Of a stretch of DNA of 64,000 bases, positions 35,601 through 45,400 are shown piece after piece. This stretch comes from Branchiostoma floridae (taxonomy: Eukaryota > Chordata > Leptocardii > Amphioxiformes > Branchiostomatidae), in the NCBI RefSeq assembly GCF_000003815.2, contig NC_049983.1:472524-536523 (forward strand), given 5' to 3'. Under the pieces are notes generated by a model, which saw nothing but the letters and a program-made list of their open reading frames with translations, was not told where the DNA came from and searched no databases. The position numbers and the translations under genes were made by a program. Numbering within the stretch: the first letter of the stretch is position 1; the number at the start of each line of letters is the position of its first letter.

Positions 35601-38600
35601 TCCTGAAGAAGGTCGACATAATAGTGACTGAAAATTCGAGTTGAGCTACATTTGTTTGAGTTGAACGAAAGTTCATCAATTTCAGCATTATGATAGTTTT
35701 CGTCCACAGACTTAATGTTTCGACCATCATCAGTGTGAATTCAAAATGTGTGTACTCTTCCATTGATGGGAAAGCTTACTTTGCACTTATAGGACAAGTT
35801 GTACAGATGAAGACAGCAGACATAGATTCGGCTTTCGAAATGTATTTGAACAAAAAATAAGGTTGTGTAACTGAACTAAGTTGCATCGATTTACTAACCT
35901 ACCTTATGAGGCTATTCATGGATGTATTGTTTAAATTCTGAAGTATTCATGGCAGAAGTAAATTAAACTTCGTGATAGACCCTCGTGATAGTTTTTGTCC
36001 CAAAATGTAGTTGATATATTCTAGTATAAACCTTACTTATCCCATTATCACCCAGTGGAGACTGGCTCCGGTTGGGACTCTGCTACCCCCCAGGAACCCT
36101 GTTCCGTGTGACGTACCAGCTGGAGAGGCGGTATCCACGCGCCGTGCTGCATGACGAGGAGATGAACCCCGTGTCGAGCCTGGCTTCTGTCGAGGGTGGA
36201 GACGGCAAGGTGTTCTACTTTGAGGAAAGCACAGGGTATGCGAAACCCGAGTGAACGTATGAATTATACGTTGTATTTCGCATACAATTGCAATATTGCA
36301 TATCTATCATTTAGCTGAAACATTGAAGTATTATTTTTTTAAAATTCATTTGCGTTTGCGGGGATTTCTCTTTCGCGGTAGCGGGAAAATGAAGTGTTCG
36401 CAGTGGTTTTGAGTTCGCGGTAGCGCTATAGACCGCCATCGTTGACGCGAACATAAAACCACCGCGATAATTTCTGCATGTGCAGTATTATCTCAACAAT
36501 ATCTACAGATCAATAAGTTCCCATATGTTTTTATTTGTAATACTGTAGCAGCACCCACGTTAATAGTTTTTAACAATTCTTACAGCTATATGTGTGAAGG
36601 TAAGATGTGGCATGTACTTAAATGTAATATAACGAGTTACTGCAACCCCGCGAACCTATATAGATGCAGATATTAGTACATTAAGTCCAAAGAGTAGACG
36701 AAGGCCAAAGAAAGATTATTGACAGTGACAATGAATTTTTTGCATATTCATACCCCATTGGGGCTAGATGCAGTCAGTTTGGTACATAGGCAGTAATAGG
36801 AAAGCTATATACATATACTACAGTTTACATGTTTCGTCTCGAGCTCTATTCTTAAAACATGCGTAGACGAGCTTACAGAGTTTTTCCAGTATATCGTAGT
36901 TAGATGATGACATAAGGTATTTGAACATATCTTCCTTCGTTAGGTGCGCATATTTTTTATCTATATGTGTAGCATTAGCGAATGCATTTCACAGATCTTT
37001 GTACAGTGAACACTCTAAACAAAGTCCTTTTCTCCATTTCAGCCTGTTATTCATGAAGATACACGCTAGCTACGATCGGGATGGCTACGACTACTGTTCA
37101 CACATGGGCTGTGAGAAGATCATCATCTCAGCCACCATGACAAGTGACGCGGTCAGCGACTGTACGGCAGCAGCTTATCCCAAGTACAGCCTGACGCCGA
37201 CAGAGACTGTCCCCATGCCGAGCTTCCTGAGCATGGTCAACGACTGTTCTGGATGTGGTGCTCCGGTGAGTTGGCACATTGCAAGAAATGGCGGCTGACG
37301 TTGTACAAATCACACCACAAATCACAAGACTAGTACAACACGTGAAAGATACATTCTGCATGGAAAATCATAGATTTTTTGACATAATTTAAAGTCAAAT
37401 TCAATACGGCTGGTCCACTTATCTGAAATCGTTGTATCACTAAAACGTGAATCAAGTGGTGGGCAAATGCGGTGACCAGAAGTTAGCATCACTGACGTTG
37501 CTATTGATATGTGACTAATGGACTTGTATTTTTCTAAAGGAGTCGATCGTCTATGACGACAACCTGAAGTACCTCGAAGTGTCCATTCAGTCTGCAGGAT
37601 GGGAGGAATTGCAGCTGGGTCACAGGTCCTTCGTAGAGGTGCGCTTGTATGCTTCTCTATCATATAGAATTATTTAACGCTCAATATGAGTAGAGGGTTT
37701 GAGAAGTAATACAAAATGCGACTTCAGACATGAACATTGCGTGAATCATGCTAGTTTTATGACAAACGGAGTTCTTGAACTAGTGTAACTGTAATATCCA
37801 ACACAAAAATTGGACTCACCCAATTTTCGACTGAACAGCACCAGTCTTTGTCAAGGAATGAACAATCCACTGCTGTCGTGACGTCACGTTATGTAGATAG
37901 AACACATGACTCAGTGAGCAGTGAATCATAGGTTGCAGGTAGTTTATGGTGAGTCCAATTTTTGTGTTGAATATTACAGTTAAAATAGCTCAAGAATGAC
38001 TTCTACCAAGACAGATGAACTTTCAAGTTAAGACAAACGGAGTTGTTTGACAAAAAATGAGTTGTTTGACGTATATGATGATTGTATAATTCAATGTGTT
38101 TTCCGACGCTCTTGAGTGGCGAGCGCATTATTAACTTAAAAATAATCCAGCTATAACCAACTTGATCAACGCTGTGCGTTGCTTTCAATCTTAGATAGGC
38201 GGAGTGAGGTACAATGGTCACCATCGTGGGTACCTCGTCATGAGTGTTGACGCACTGACTGGTGCCGTGGCGCACCGAATGACGTTCGACACCTACGGGC
38301 AACCTGAGTCTGATGCCGCAATGGCGAGCTTCATTCGAACCGTCATCCCACACAAGTAAGCGTGGACAAAAATGTATTTAGACAAAAGCTTTGTTATGAT
38401 ATGATGTTTGTATTGTGTACCAGGTACACCGCATCATGGCGTAACACACCAAATTTGTACTGAAGTGTACAATCCGCATATCCGGACCGATTTATCATGA
38501 CCTCTATTCTTTTCGATAAGTGCGATGAGTTCCTTAACGTGTTCGAGGTGTCGCTGTCCTCTCAAACTGGACCTCCATTTAACACCATAAACGAAGGACG

Positions 38601-39472
38601 TCTAACTGAAGTTAGGTACTCATTTATATCCGAGTGAAGTGAGGGAATTTGTGACATCGGGATCTTGGAGGGACACAAACTCTAAACCTTCAGGTTTTCA
38701 ATCAACAACACTGACCACGTGGCCACTGTGCCACCATGAATCAAATGAAGCACCTACAAAATGCCACATGAACTTTGAATAATTCACATGGTTGTGATTT
38801 GCAACTTTGAAATGTTCACTAACTGTAAACATACTGATTTTGTCTAGCTCCATCGTCCTTGTGTCGGTACGTGACGCAGCACACGTTCATGCCCAAGAGT
38901 GTCTGAACGCTTTGAAGGAGATCGGGGCACAGGAACCTGTCCAGACGGAATTCAGAGGTGGGGTCTCTATTTTCTACGGCCTAGTAGAGCCATGAGTGTT
39001 TTGGTATCGCTAACTAATGGTGCAGCCACACAACCGTGCATATCAAGTATGTGTGTATTGGCATTTGTTTCATACGCCGTCCTGCGCACAATACGCACCT
39101 TATTCGCATCTCAGGCTTGCGTAGAGTACTGTCAAGTATGCGTACCTAAAACGATTTACATGTAAAAAAAAAACGATTGAGATGCATATGATTATGAGGT
39201 GCCTATTAGGCGTATAACTTATATCACGCCACATCACAAGAAAATATATTCAAATTCTTTAAGTTTAAGAGGCTAGGCCTGCATACAAACTCCAGAGAAA
39301 ATTAAAGAAAACTACCTACGCCTAATCCGATCTTATTCTATTGATTGTTACAGGCAATTTCGCCATGGTTGGTTTCAAGGGCACCGTGTGGCCAAGCTGG
39401 GTCCAGCAAGTCAACCTGCCGGCCGGTCAGGGTCCGGCACAGATCTACGCCAAGATCCCGCTCATGGGCTGA
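23616..39472 (+). CDS. CEMIP-like: Gene B: secreted CEMIP-like hyaluronan-processing protein, 24 exons, close paralogue of gene A
   Basis: Exons: 23616-23682, 25442-25579, 26026-26303, 26884-27164, 27517-27587, 28070-28162, 28338-28529, 29338-29507, 29997-30206, 30614-30816, 31000-31069, 31522-31650, 31985-32070, 32571-32738, 33170-33322, 33797-33977, 34257-34475, 35145-35359, 36056-36235, 37043-37265, 37540-37638, 38195-38355, 38848-38957, 39354-39472. Each exon has exactly the length of its gene A counterpart (3816 nt, 1271 residues), with no indels in coding sequence. Domain order and residue numbers are as in gene A: signal peptide, G8, ILEI-1, beta-helix, ILEI-2. The R175/D183/D196 pattern is intact. 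It lies 1.4 kb downstream of gene A on the same strand, and upstream and intron-1 blocks are shared with A, so it is a tandem duplicate. Polyadenylation signal AATAAA at 39497. I see no disabling mutation, so it is probably functional. Confidence 0.95.
25442..28162 (+). CDS. Gene B exons 2-6: G8 and first ILEI/PANDER-like domains
   Basis: Residues 23-309, aligned without gaps to gene A. G8 motifs TPWNPGHD, SETCPYQGK and GGTLEIHG are intact. The ILEI-1 core differs by conservative changes (HVIDE instead of HVMDE), and the R-x7-D-x12-D residues are kept at 175, 183 and 196. The acceptor of exon 6 follows an ATTC microsatellite directly. Confidence 0.88.
26565..26835. repeat. Gene B-specific segment in intron 3 (possible insertion)
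   Basis: GC-richer than the surrounding intron, with repeated GTGACA words (CTCGTGACACC twice near 26800-26820) and a C-rich core. Gene A intron 3 has no counterpart. I found no terminal repeats or frame, so its class is unknown. Confidence 0.3.
28002..28062. repeat. (ATTC)n microsatellite adjoining gene B exon 6
   Basis: About 15 tandem ATTC units ending 7 bases before the exon 6 acceptor (CTTCAAG, exon from 28070). The repeat takes the place of the polypyrimidine tract; gene A has ordinary intron sequence there. Confidence 0.9.
28338..36235 (+). CDS. Gene B exons 7-19: parallel beta-helix region
   Basis: Residues 310-1034, the same exon lengths as in gene A (192, 170, 210, 203, 70, 129, 86, 168, 153, 181, 219, 215, 180). 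Motifs WQPGDHIVLASTDY, GIEFTRMGQQ, HHCFSRC, VLDHNLG and GLEIYDGP are conserved. In exon 8 the DNA differs from A at many synonymous sites where A matches C. Confidence 0.88.
36350..36485. repeat. Interspersed CGCGGT repeat in gene B intron 19
   Basis: Contains TTCGCGGTAGCG twice and GCGAACATAAAACCACCGCG. A related copy lies in gene C intron 24 at about 56700-56785 (GCGAACATAAAACCATCAAG), so it is a mobile repeat and not a conserved intron element. Confidence 0.55.
37043..39472 (+). CDS. Gene B exons 20-24: Cys-rich linker and second ILEI/PANDER-like domain
   Basis: Residues 1035-1271. Cys motifs CSHMGCEK and DCSGCGAP are followed by YLEVSIQSAG, GYLVMSVDALTGA, SIVLVSVRD, ECLNALKEIGAQ and FAMVGFKGT, ending IPLMG. 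This domain has more amino-acid differences from gene A (for example in exons 22-23) than the beta-helix exons do. Confidence 0.88.
37786..37982. mobile_element. 197-bp MITE in gene B intron 21
   Basis: Terminal inverted repeats 37786-37820 and 37948-37982 match over 35 bases with one mismatch; the inner 22 bases are perfect. The ends read TAACTGTAAT and ATTACAGTTA, compatible with a TA target duplication as in Tc1/mariner-type MITEs. The interior is non-coding. A partial relative is in gene A intron 17. Confidence 0.85.
38480..38740. repeat. SINE-like repeat in gene B intron 22
   Basis: Shares CTTTTCGATAAGTG, GACCTCCATTTAAC and the tail with the unit at 2283-2600. The end near 38705-38735 (ACCACGTGGCCACTGTGCCA) resembles a reversed tRNA-like head. 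Confidence 0.5.
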
Positions 39473-39496
39473 GTCATGGAACGATGGAAATTCATC

Positions 39497-39502
39497 AATA
39501 AA
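39497..39502 (+). terminator. Polyadenylation signal of gene B
   Basis: AATAAA 25 bases after the TGA stop at 39470-39472. Confidence 0.75.
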
Positions 39503-42348
39503 GAAATGATGGGTGTACATGTGTCTTGTAATCTTGACCGATTGACTGGTTCATTGTCGCAAAGATATTTCAATAGCTATTATATTGTAGGCAGTTATTG
39601 TATTCAGAAAACATATAACCATTGGTTTTTTTTTCAAAGCAACGAAATAAGGACAAGGCTGTATCGCCGTCTTTTATTTGTTGCATAGTCGCACTACAGA
39701 GATACCAACCTAGGTTAGAGTTACTTGATGTGTTCAAAAATTCGTCCTTTCCCAGAACTATCGTAGAGTGAGTGGAATTTGATATTACCAAGCATAGTAG
39801 GGGCATCTTCTCTGGATATTTTCAAAGAACGCTTGCAGATGGATGTGCTAAAGTTAGGTGTAACGGGTCGTACGGTGTAATATAACCAGCTGATGCCGCG
39901 CTGCGTGCCTGCGAAGGGCGATTATACCGGCTATATAAACTCGGCACAAAAAGTTTGGAATATTAACTTCGGTTGATCATTCTGCATTCTGCTCATTCTG
40001 CATCAATTGCAATATATTATATATCTATAGAAAGCTTGAATGATTTTCTTTCTTTTTTCACCTGACGTTTGGTATACAGAACATCCAAGTTTATTTTTAG
40101 CATATCTGAGTAGAGTATTTTATGATTGTAAATTCATGGAACGAGCACCAGGCCTACTTACGTACTGGTGGTCACAAAGATAAAGTGCCAAAATTACCCT
40201 ACTAAAGTCAAAAACTCCATTCAGCTCATTTTTCTTCCGTCGGTCTTTACTTGTGAATGAAGGCAAGTTTGATAAACAGGACATGTCAATCAAAGCTACT
40301 GTTACTCTTTATTCGAGCAAACAGTTTGAACCAAAAGGTGATCAATCGAGTGCTAGCCATAAGCTGTGGGAAGGCTATTCCATCCTAAGACTGTGTTCCA
40401 GCATCCAATGGTCCTTGCTCTGTGTGGACTGGTGTTGTAATCTTGCAGAATGGCATTTGGTCCAATATTGAAGAGGTAGAATATTGCGACTGGATGGAGG
40501 ATGGTGTCCTTCACTATATTGAAGTTGCCTGGAATGATGATGATACTTGTTTTTTCTATCAGGACGTCTTTCTGGAAAAAAATTCAAAAGGCGTGGCCAA
40601 ATGTAATACTAGTTTAAGCAAACTCAACAACATGACATTCATGTCGAATAATAATAAGAAACTTTATCTGAACATGTCTTCTTCATTGAACGCTAAATCA
40701 ATTGGCTAGTACAAGTTCAGGCGTCTTACCTGTAGCTGTAGCCAGTGGTGGACGAGAAGAGAACAGGCCAAGTAATACTATCGGAAGACTTAACGCTGAC
40801 GTCCCGCACGACGTACACTATCAGCGTTCCCTACCTCTGAAGTACGATTATGTAAACCGACCTCCCATTGATCACAATTTATACATCTCTGTCACACCTA
40901 ACCTACATATGCTGTGTTTGCTGATTATAGGAAGAGGGCGCGACCCGGTGGACAGGGTATGTAATTAGTGCTAATGTTTGCGATTCTGTCAAGGGAGGAT
41001 GGAATTTTGATAAAGTTGTGCTGAGTAAGAAGCTATGGTATGTCCCTTTTATGGCGACGCCAAAGGGGTGGAGGGTTTGTTATACAGTACTATGATCAGT
41101 CTGGAAATATTCTAGAAAATGCATGAGCGCATATCACCATAATAATAGATAATTTTAGAATTCAGTAACTCAATAAGATGTTGATGGATCTGTTCTGTGT
41201 GATAATAGTATTTGGTGTGTGGGTAGGTGTCAGCATTTCAAACAAAGCGCGATCTTGAGATTGGTAGCGGCTTTCGATAGTACTGCAGCAGAACCCCATT
41301 TTTATATCTGGACATACTGTGATGTTTTTCTTAGGTGACATATAGGCTATTAGGCTGTACAAGCATGAAGTGACTTTTGTTGGCCTTTCGTGAAGAATGT
41401 AAAATTACTTTGGTGAAATATCGATATATATCCTGTGCCCCATACTTAGCGCGTACCTGTAATTATAATGTATTCTTGATACTTAAATTATACCCCGTAT
41501 ACTATTACATCAAATCCCTTCATGACACAAATTATCACAGTTGACAAGCTAGCAGTTGTTATAATTCAGATATTTCTGTAGACTGAGTACAATTTGTATT
41601 GTTGCAAAAGCTGTTTTTGCAGGCAATGTCACCCAAGCAAACATACGCATGCCCTACTTGTTGAATAGCCATTATTGTGTGTTCAAAGATAGTTAGAGGA
41701 TGTTCATATTGGGTTTTGAGTGCAAAACATCATGGCGACAGGCGAAAGGTTATGTGAAGGACCCCAGCTGTGTGTAAAATGGCGTTATAAAAAGACATAA
41801 CACGTAGTATTTCAAGGCCACAGCTAATTGGATGGTAAACAATTTCAAATCTTACTTTAGGTTGCTGCATGAGGCAATACTCTTAATTCACTCCACCCTG
41901 AGTGAAATTTCAAATATGGTCTAGCTGGCAAGATGGTCAATGGTTAATGCTGCTGACTTAGAATCTTAATGTTCTGGGTTCGAATCCCTATCAGGTTCCC
42001 ATGTTGTGCCATTATGAAATGTACTTTAAACCTACTTCCTAACCTTATCTAGAGTCTGTTTTTTTTTTTTTTTTTTTACTGGGGAGGGGGTGGGGCCTTC
42101 TAAATTTCCAAGGGATTCAAGTGCTTGTAAATCTCAATCACGTCTGTAATTTTGGTATCGTTATGACGCAATATGATGCGATTAGGACGTCTTTAATGTA
42201 ATTGAACTAGCTAACACCGTCTAACGTTGGAATTTCCGTTACTGGTCTTAAGATGGTGGACCTTAACGGTGTAAAAAATGAGCAAACATGCCAAAGTTGC
42301 TGACAACAGCGAGCCATCCGTGTCCTATCGTATGGTAAACAAAACCGT
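39503..42348. other. B-C intergenic spacer
   Basis: No gene assigned. Short unlinked open frames at 40253-40968 (for example one reading NGIWSNIEEVEYCDWMEDGV) look weakly protein-like but do not connect into a gene, so they may be a decayed exon or transposon. A fragment of the ATGCAAAT repeat family lies near 41160-41400, a tRNA-like sequence at 41927-42000, and a G/T-rich repeat at 42055-42260. Confidence 0.5.
41927..42000 (+). repeat. tRNA-like, SINE-type sequence
   Basis: An A-box-like TGGTCAATGGTTA at 41934-41946 and a perfect B-box GGTTCGAATCC at 41977-41987 at tRNA spacing. The acceptor stem does not pair well and no clean anticodon arm forms, so I call it a tRNA-derived SINE head and not a functional tRNA. 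Confidence 0.5.
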
Positions 42349-42358
42349 TAAATAAAAG
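42349..42358 (+). promoter_or_regulatory. Candidate TATA-like element of gene C
   Basis: TAAATAAAAG followed by a G run, about 80 bases before the gene C ATG. The context resembles a TATA box with a downstream GC stretch. The upstream sequence has no similarity to the A/B promoter that I can see. Confidence 0.3.
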
Positions 42359-42435
42359 GGGGCGACAGATGTTCAGAATGCGCCATTTTCACGTTATTCG
42401 GCGACAGAGGAGGGTCTAGAATCAATCGAAGAATT

Positions 42436-42490
42436 ATGGAATTCTTTCTACTCCTGTGTCTAGTAGCAACTGCGACATCGGAAAGAACAG
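42436..42490 (+). CDS. Gene C exon 1: signal peptide
   Basis: Eighteen codons plus one base. The peptide starts MEFFLLLCLVATATS, a short basic-poor hydrophobic signal with likely cleavage after Ala or Ser near residue 15. It is unrelated in sequence to exon 1 of genes A and B but ends in the same phase (1), so it can splice to a phase 1 lectin exon. Confidence 0.8.
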
Positions 42491-45400
42491 GTCAGTTATC
42501 AAAGTTGATGTACAGATGACCACATTCGTCGAGTTTCATCCGTTTTAAAAATGGCAATAATGTATATCATACCAAGCAGCTGTTAGATGCAAATTACATG
42601 CCATTAATTATAATAATTAAGAAAATAGAGTGACTCACGCTATTTAAGTACTACTCCTGTGAGTTGCGTATTGACAGATCTTTGCGGGGAAGAAGTTTCA
42701 TGTCACAAAAATATACTTTGCCCCTACTTTACATAAACCAATGTCAATACGGAACTTTCTCGGAGTTGAATACAAGTGCACATACGTACATCCACTGTAC
42801 TTTTATTGTTTACGTATTGTCACAATTAACAATGTTGTGTTGCACTCTATATGCTTTAGGTCAGAGCGATGGGTCCACCAACATAGCCTTGCTAAAGCCT
42901 GCCTACCAGAGCAGTGTGTCATTCGACGGTGAGCCAGCACGTGCCGTGGACGGCAGCACAGGCGGTGTCTATGACAAAGGCACCTGCACACATACAGCAG
43001 TTCATGGGGAGGACAGCCCCTGGTGGTACGTCGACTTACAAGAAACATTTGAAATCGGCCGCGTTGCCATCTTTAACAGGATAGACTGCTGCCCCGAGAG
43101 GATAAACCCGTTCAACCTACACATCGGAGACAGCAGTGACGTGACGACAAACCCGAAGGTTGGAGGAGATTGGAGTTTCTCTTCCGAACAGGGTCAGCAG
43201 CTGGTTATCCATGTCAACGGGACGAAGGGACGGTACGTGGGGATCAGTGCGCCTGGCAGCTACCGGTTTCTCACTCTGTGCGAAGTCCAGGTTTTTGAAG
43301 GTAGGTACGATACAGCCTACCATAGAAACAAATAGTAAGACCACAACAAAACTATCATAACATTAAACGTCAAAGTTGACTAATCAAAATGGGCATCAAA
43401 CACCTCTTCATTGGGAAAAATGGCGGCGCCCATAGACGAGAGCGAAGTCAATAAAGGTAGCATTCAGAAGTCACTCAGCTTTCGGAGACCAGTTTCGAAA
43501 ATTCAGCATTGCATGAAGATGTGTTTGAACCGTGGTGTTTATAAACAGTTAACGCCTGAGTCTAAATCAAATGCGACGGTATCTTAAATACTCCTGTCGT
43601 AACCAAGGTGTGAAGTAGGTACTAGTACGTAAATTCGTTCAACAAGTCTCTGAGTAACCAAAACTGCTATTGTTGGTCAAGGTAGCCTTTGTAAGAACAA
43701 TTAGAGATAAGTGAATGGTTAGACATTTCACGTATCATCCACTACCGTTTGCTAGTGAAACTAAGCTAGATGTGCAGATCAGCTGGCCTTTTACGAAAAA
43801 CTAGTCAGAATGAAGTATGAAAGCAGACCGAACTTAAGAATTCAAAGGCCATTTTCGTACAAACACTTTGGATATTACAGTGAAGTGATTCATCTTTTTT
43901 CCTTCCACCTCCCTCACTATCCTCCTGTATCGCTTTACATCTTCATTAACCTTTACCTTCCTGCCTGACCCAAAACCCTACTGATTTGGTGCCAAAAGAC
44001 TACCTATAAGCAGGGGAAGGGTTAAGATGGCCAACACTTTGAAGACATTGGGACTTGACACATGACCTGTGTCGTCCCCCGTCTCTGTCTGTCGGTGGAC
44101 TCGAATGAATGCGCCCATGATTTGACCAGAATTAAAAGTTGTTCATTTTTCTCATTGTTTAGTCCAAAGGGACATCGTTGCGAACCTGGCATTGAGACAG
44201 CCGACTTCCCAGAGTAGTTTGGACTGGAGCGGTCCGTCAGGGCTTGCAGTGGACGGTGGTCGCAGTGGGTCCTACGATGATGGTTCCTGCACACACACGG
44301 CCACAGAAGACAACCCATGGTGGTACGTCGACTTAGGAGGAACCCAAGAGGTCGACCACATCACGATCTTCAATAGGGTAGACCACTCTCCCGACAGAAT
44401 CAACTACTTCAACCTGCACATCGGAGACAACAGCGATGTGACGGCAAACCAAAAAATCGGAGGAGACTGGACTTTCGCTCCGGGAGAGGCCGAGAAGACC
44501 ATACAAGTCAGCGGAACAAAAGGGCGGTACGTCGGCATCATTTTGCCTGGCAGCAACCGGATTCTTACCTTGTGCGAAGTGGAGGTTTACGGAGGTAAGG
44601 CCGATTATTTACACCCATTTTCAACTTCACACACTCCAACCGTTGAGGAATGATAGGAATGCACTTTTCTCACACTATGTTGAGTAATCATTTCAAAACA
44701 TTTATGCTCGCTGTATAGAGAAATATGTTTGCCTTCCATGTTTATCATGACACGTTTGATATCTCCTTGTGTAGTATGGAGATGCCCGGATGTACTGCCG
44801 ACCCCTGTGACCGAGGACCACCAGTGCCCGGATGTAGACCGGACGTTGACCCCGTGGAACCCCGGGCATGACCCCACTGCGCAGGTGGTTGTGGGTGGAG
44901 GGCAGAGCTTCCTGCTGCAGTCGTCTGCAACGTTTTACTCGTTGGAGATCAAAGATGGAGGTATGTTGCTTCTATGAAGATATGTGCGATTTTGTGACGC
45001 CTTAGGAGCGGAGCAATTGGCTTGTCACTGCCAAATATCTGCAATTTCTACATACACATGCTGTAGGGGATTTGTTTTTTTGGCAATGCCTTATGTTCGG
45101 TGCCCTATTATATCTATGAAGTTGATAATTCTGTTTTTGTGATGATAAATCGATATCCGCAAAAGCTACTGCTGAATTCGCGCAAAAACATTAGGCTGAA
45201 AAATACGTCACTCAACCGAAAAGAGACAATAGTTGATACGGTACTGGATCACTTTGAGTTGTAATATACTAATCCCCATTCTTTTTTGTCCCAGGGCGGG
45301 TTGTATTCGCCGACATGGGCTCCACAAGTGACTATGAGATTTTCCTGAGGGCCCGTGATGTAACAGTGGGAGATGGCGGCGAGTTGCACATCGGCAGTGA

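Noticed and set aside
41927-42000. Functional tRNA gene
   Set aside because: A and B boxes are present but the acceptor and anticodon arms do not fold properly; a SINE head is more likely.
42860-44594. Calling the gene C N-terminal domains ordinary F5/8 type C (discoidin) domains
   Set aside because: The RxDCCxxR core and H-x24-R-x-D-x4-R spacing are specific to the F-type lectin branch.
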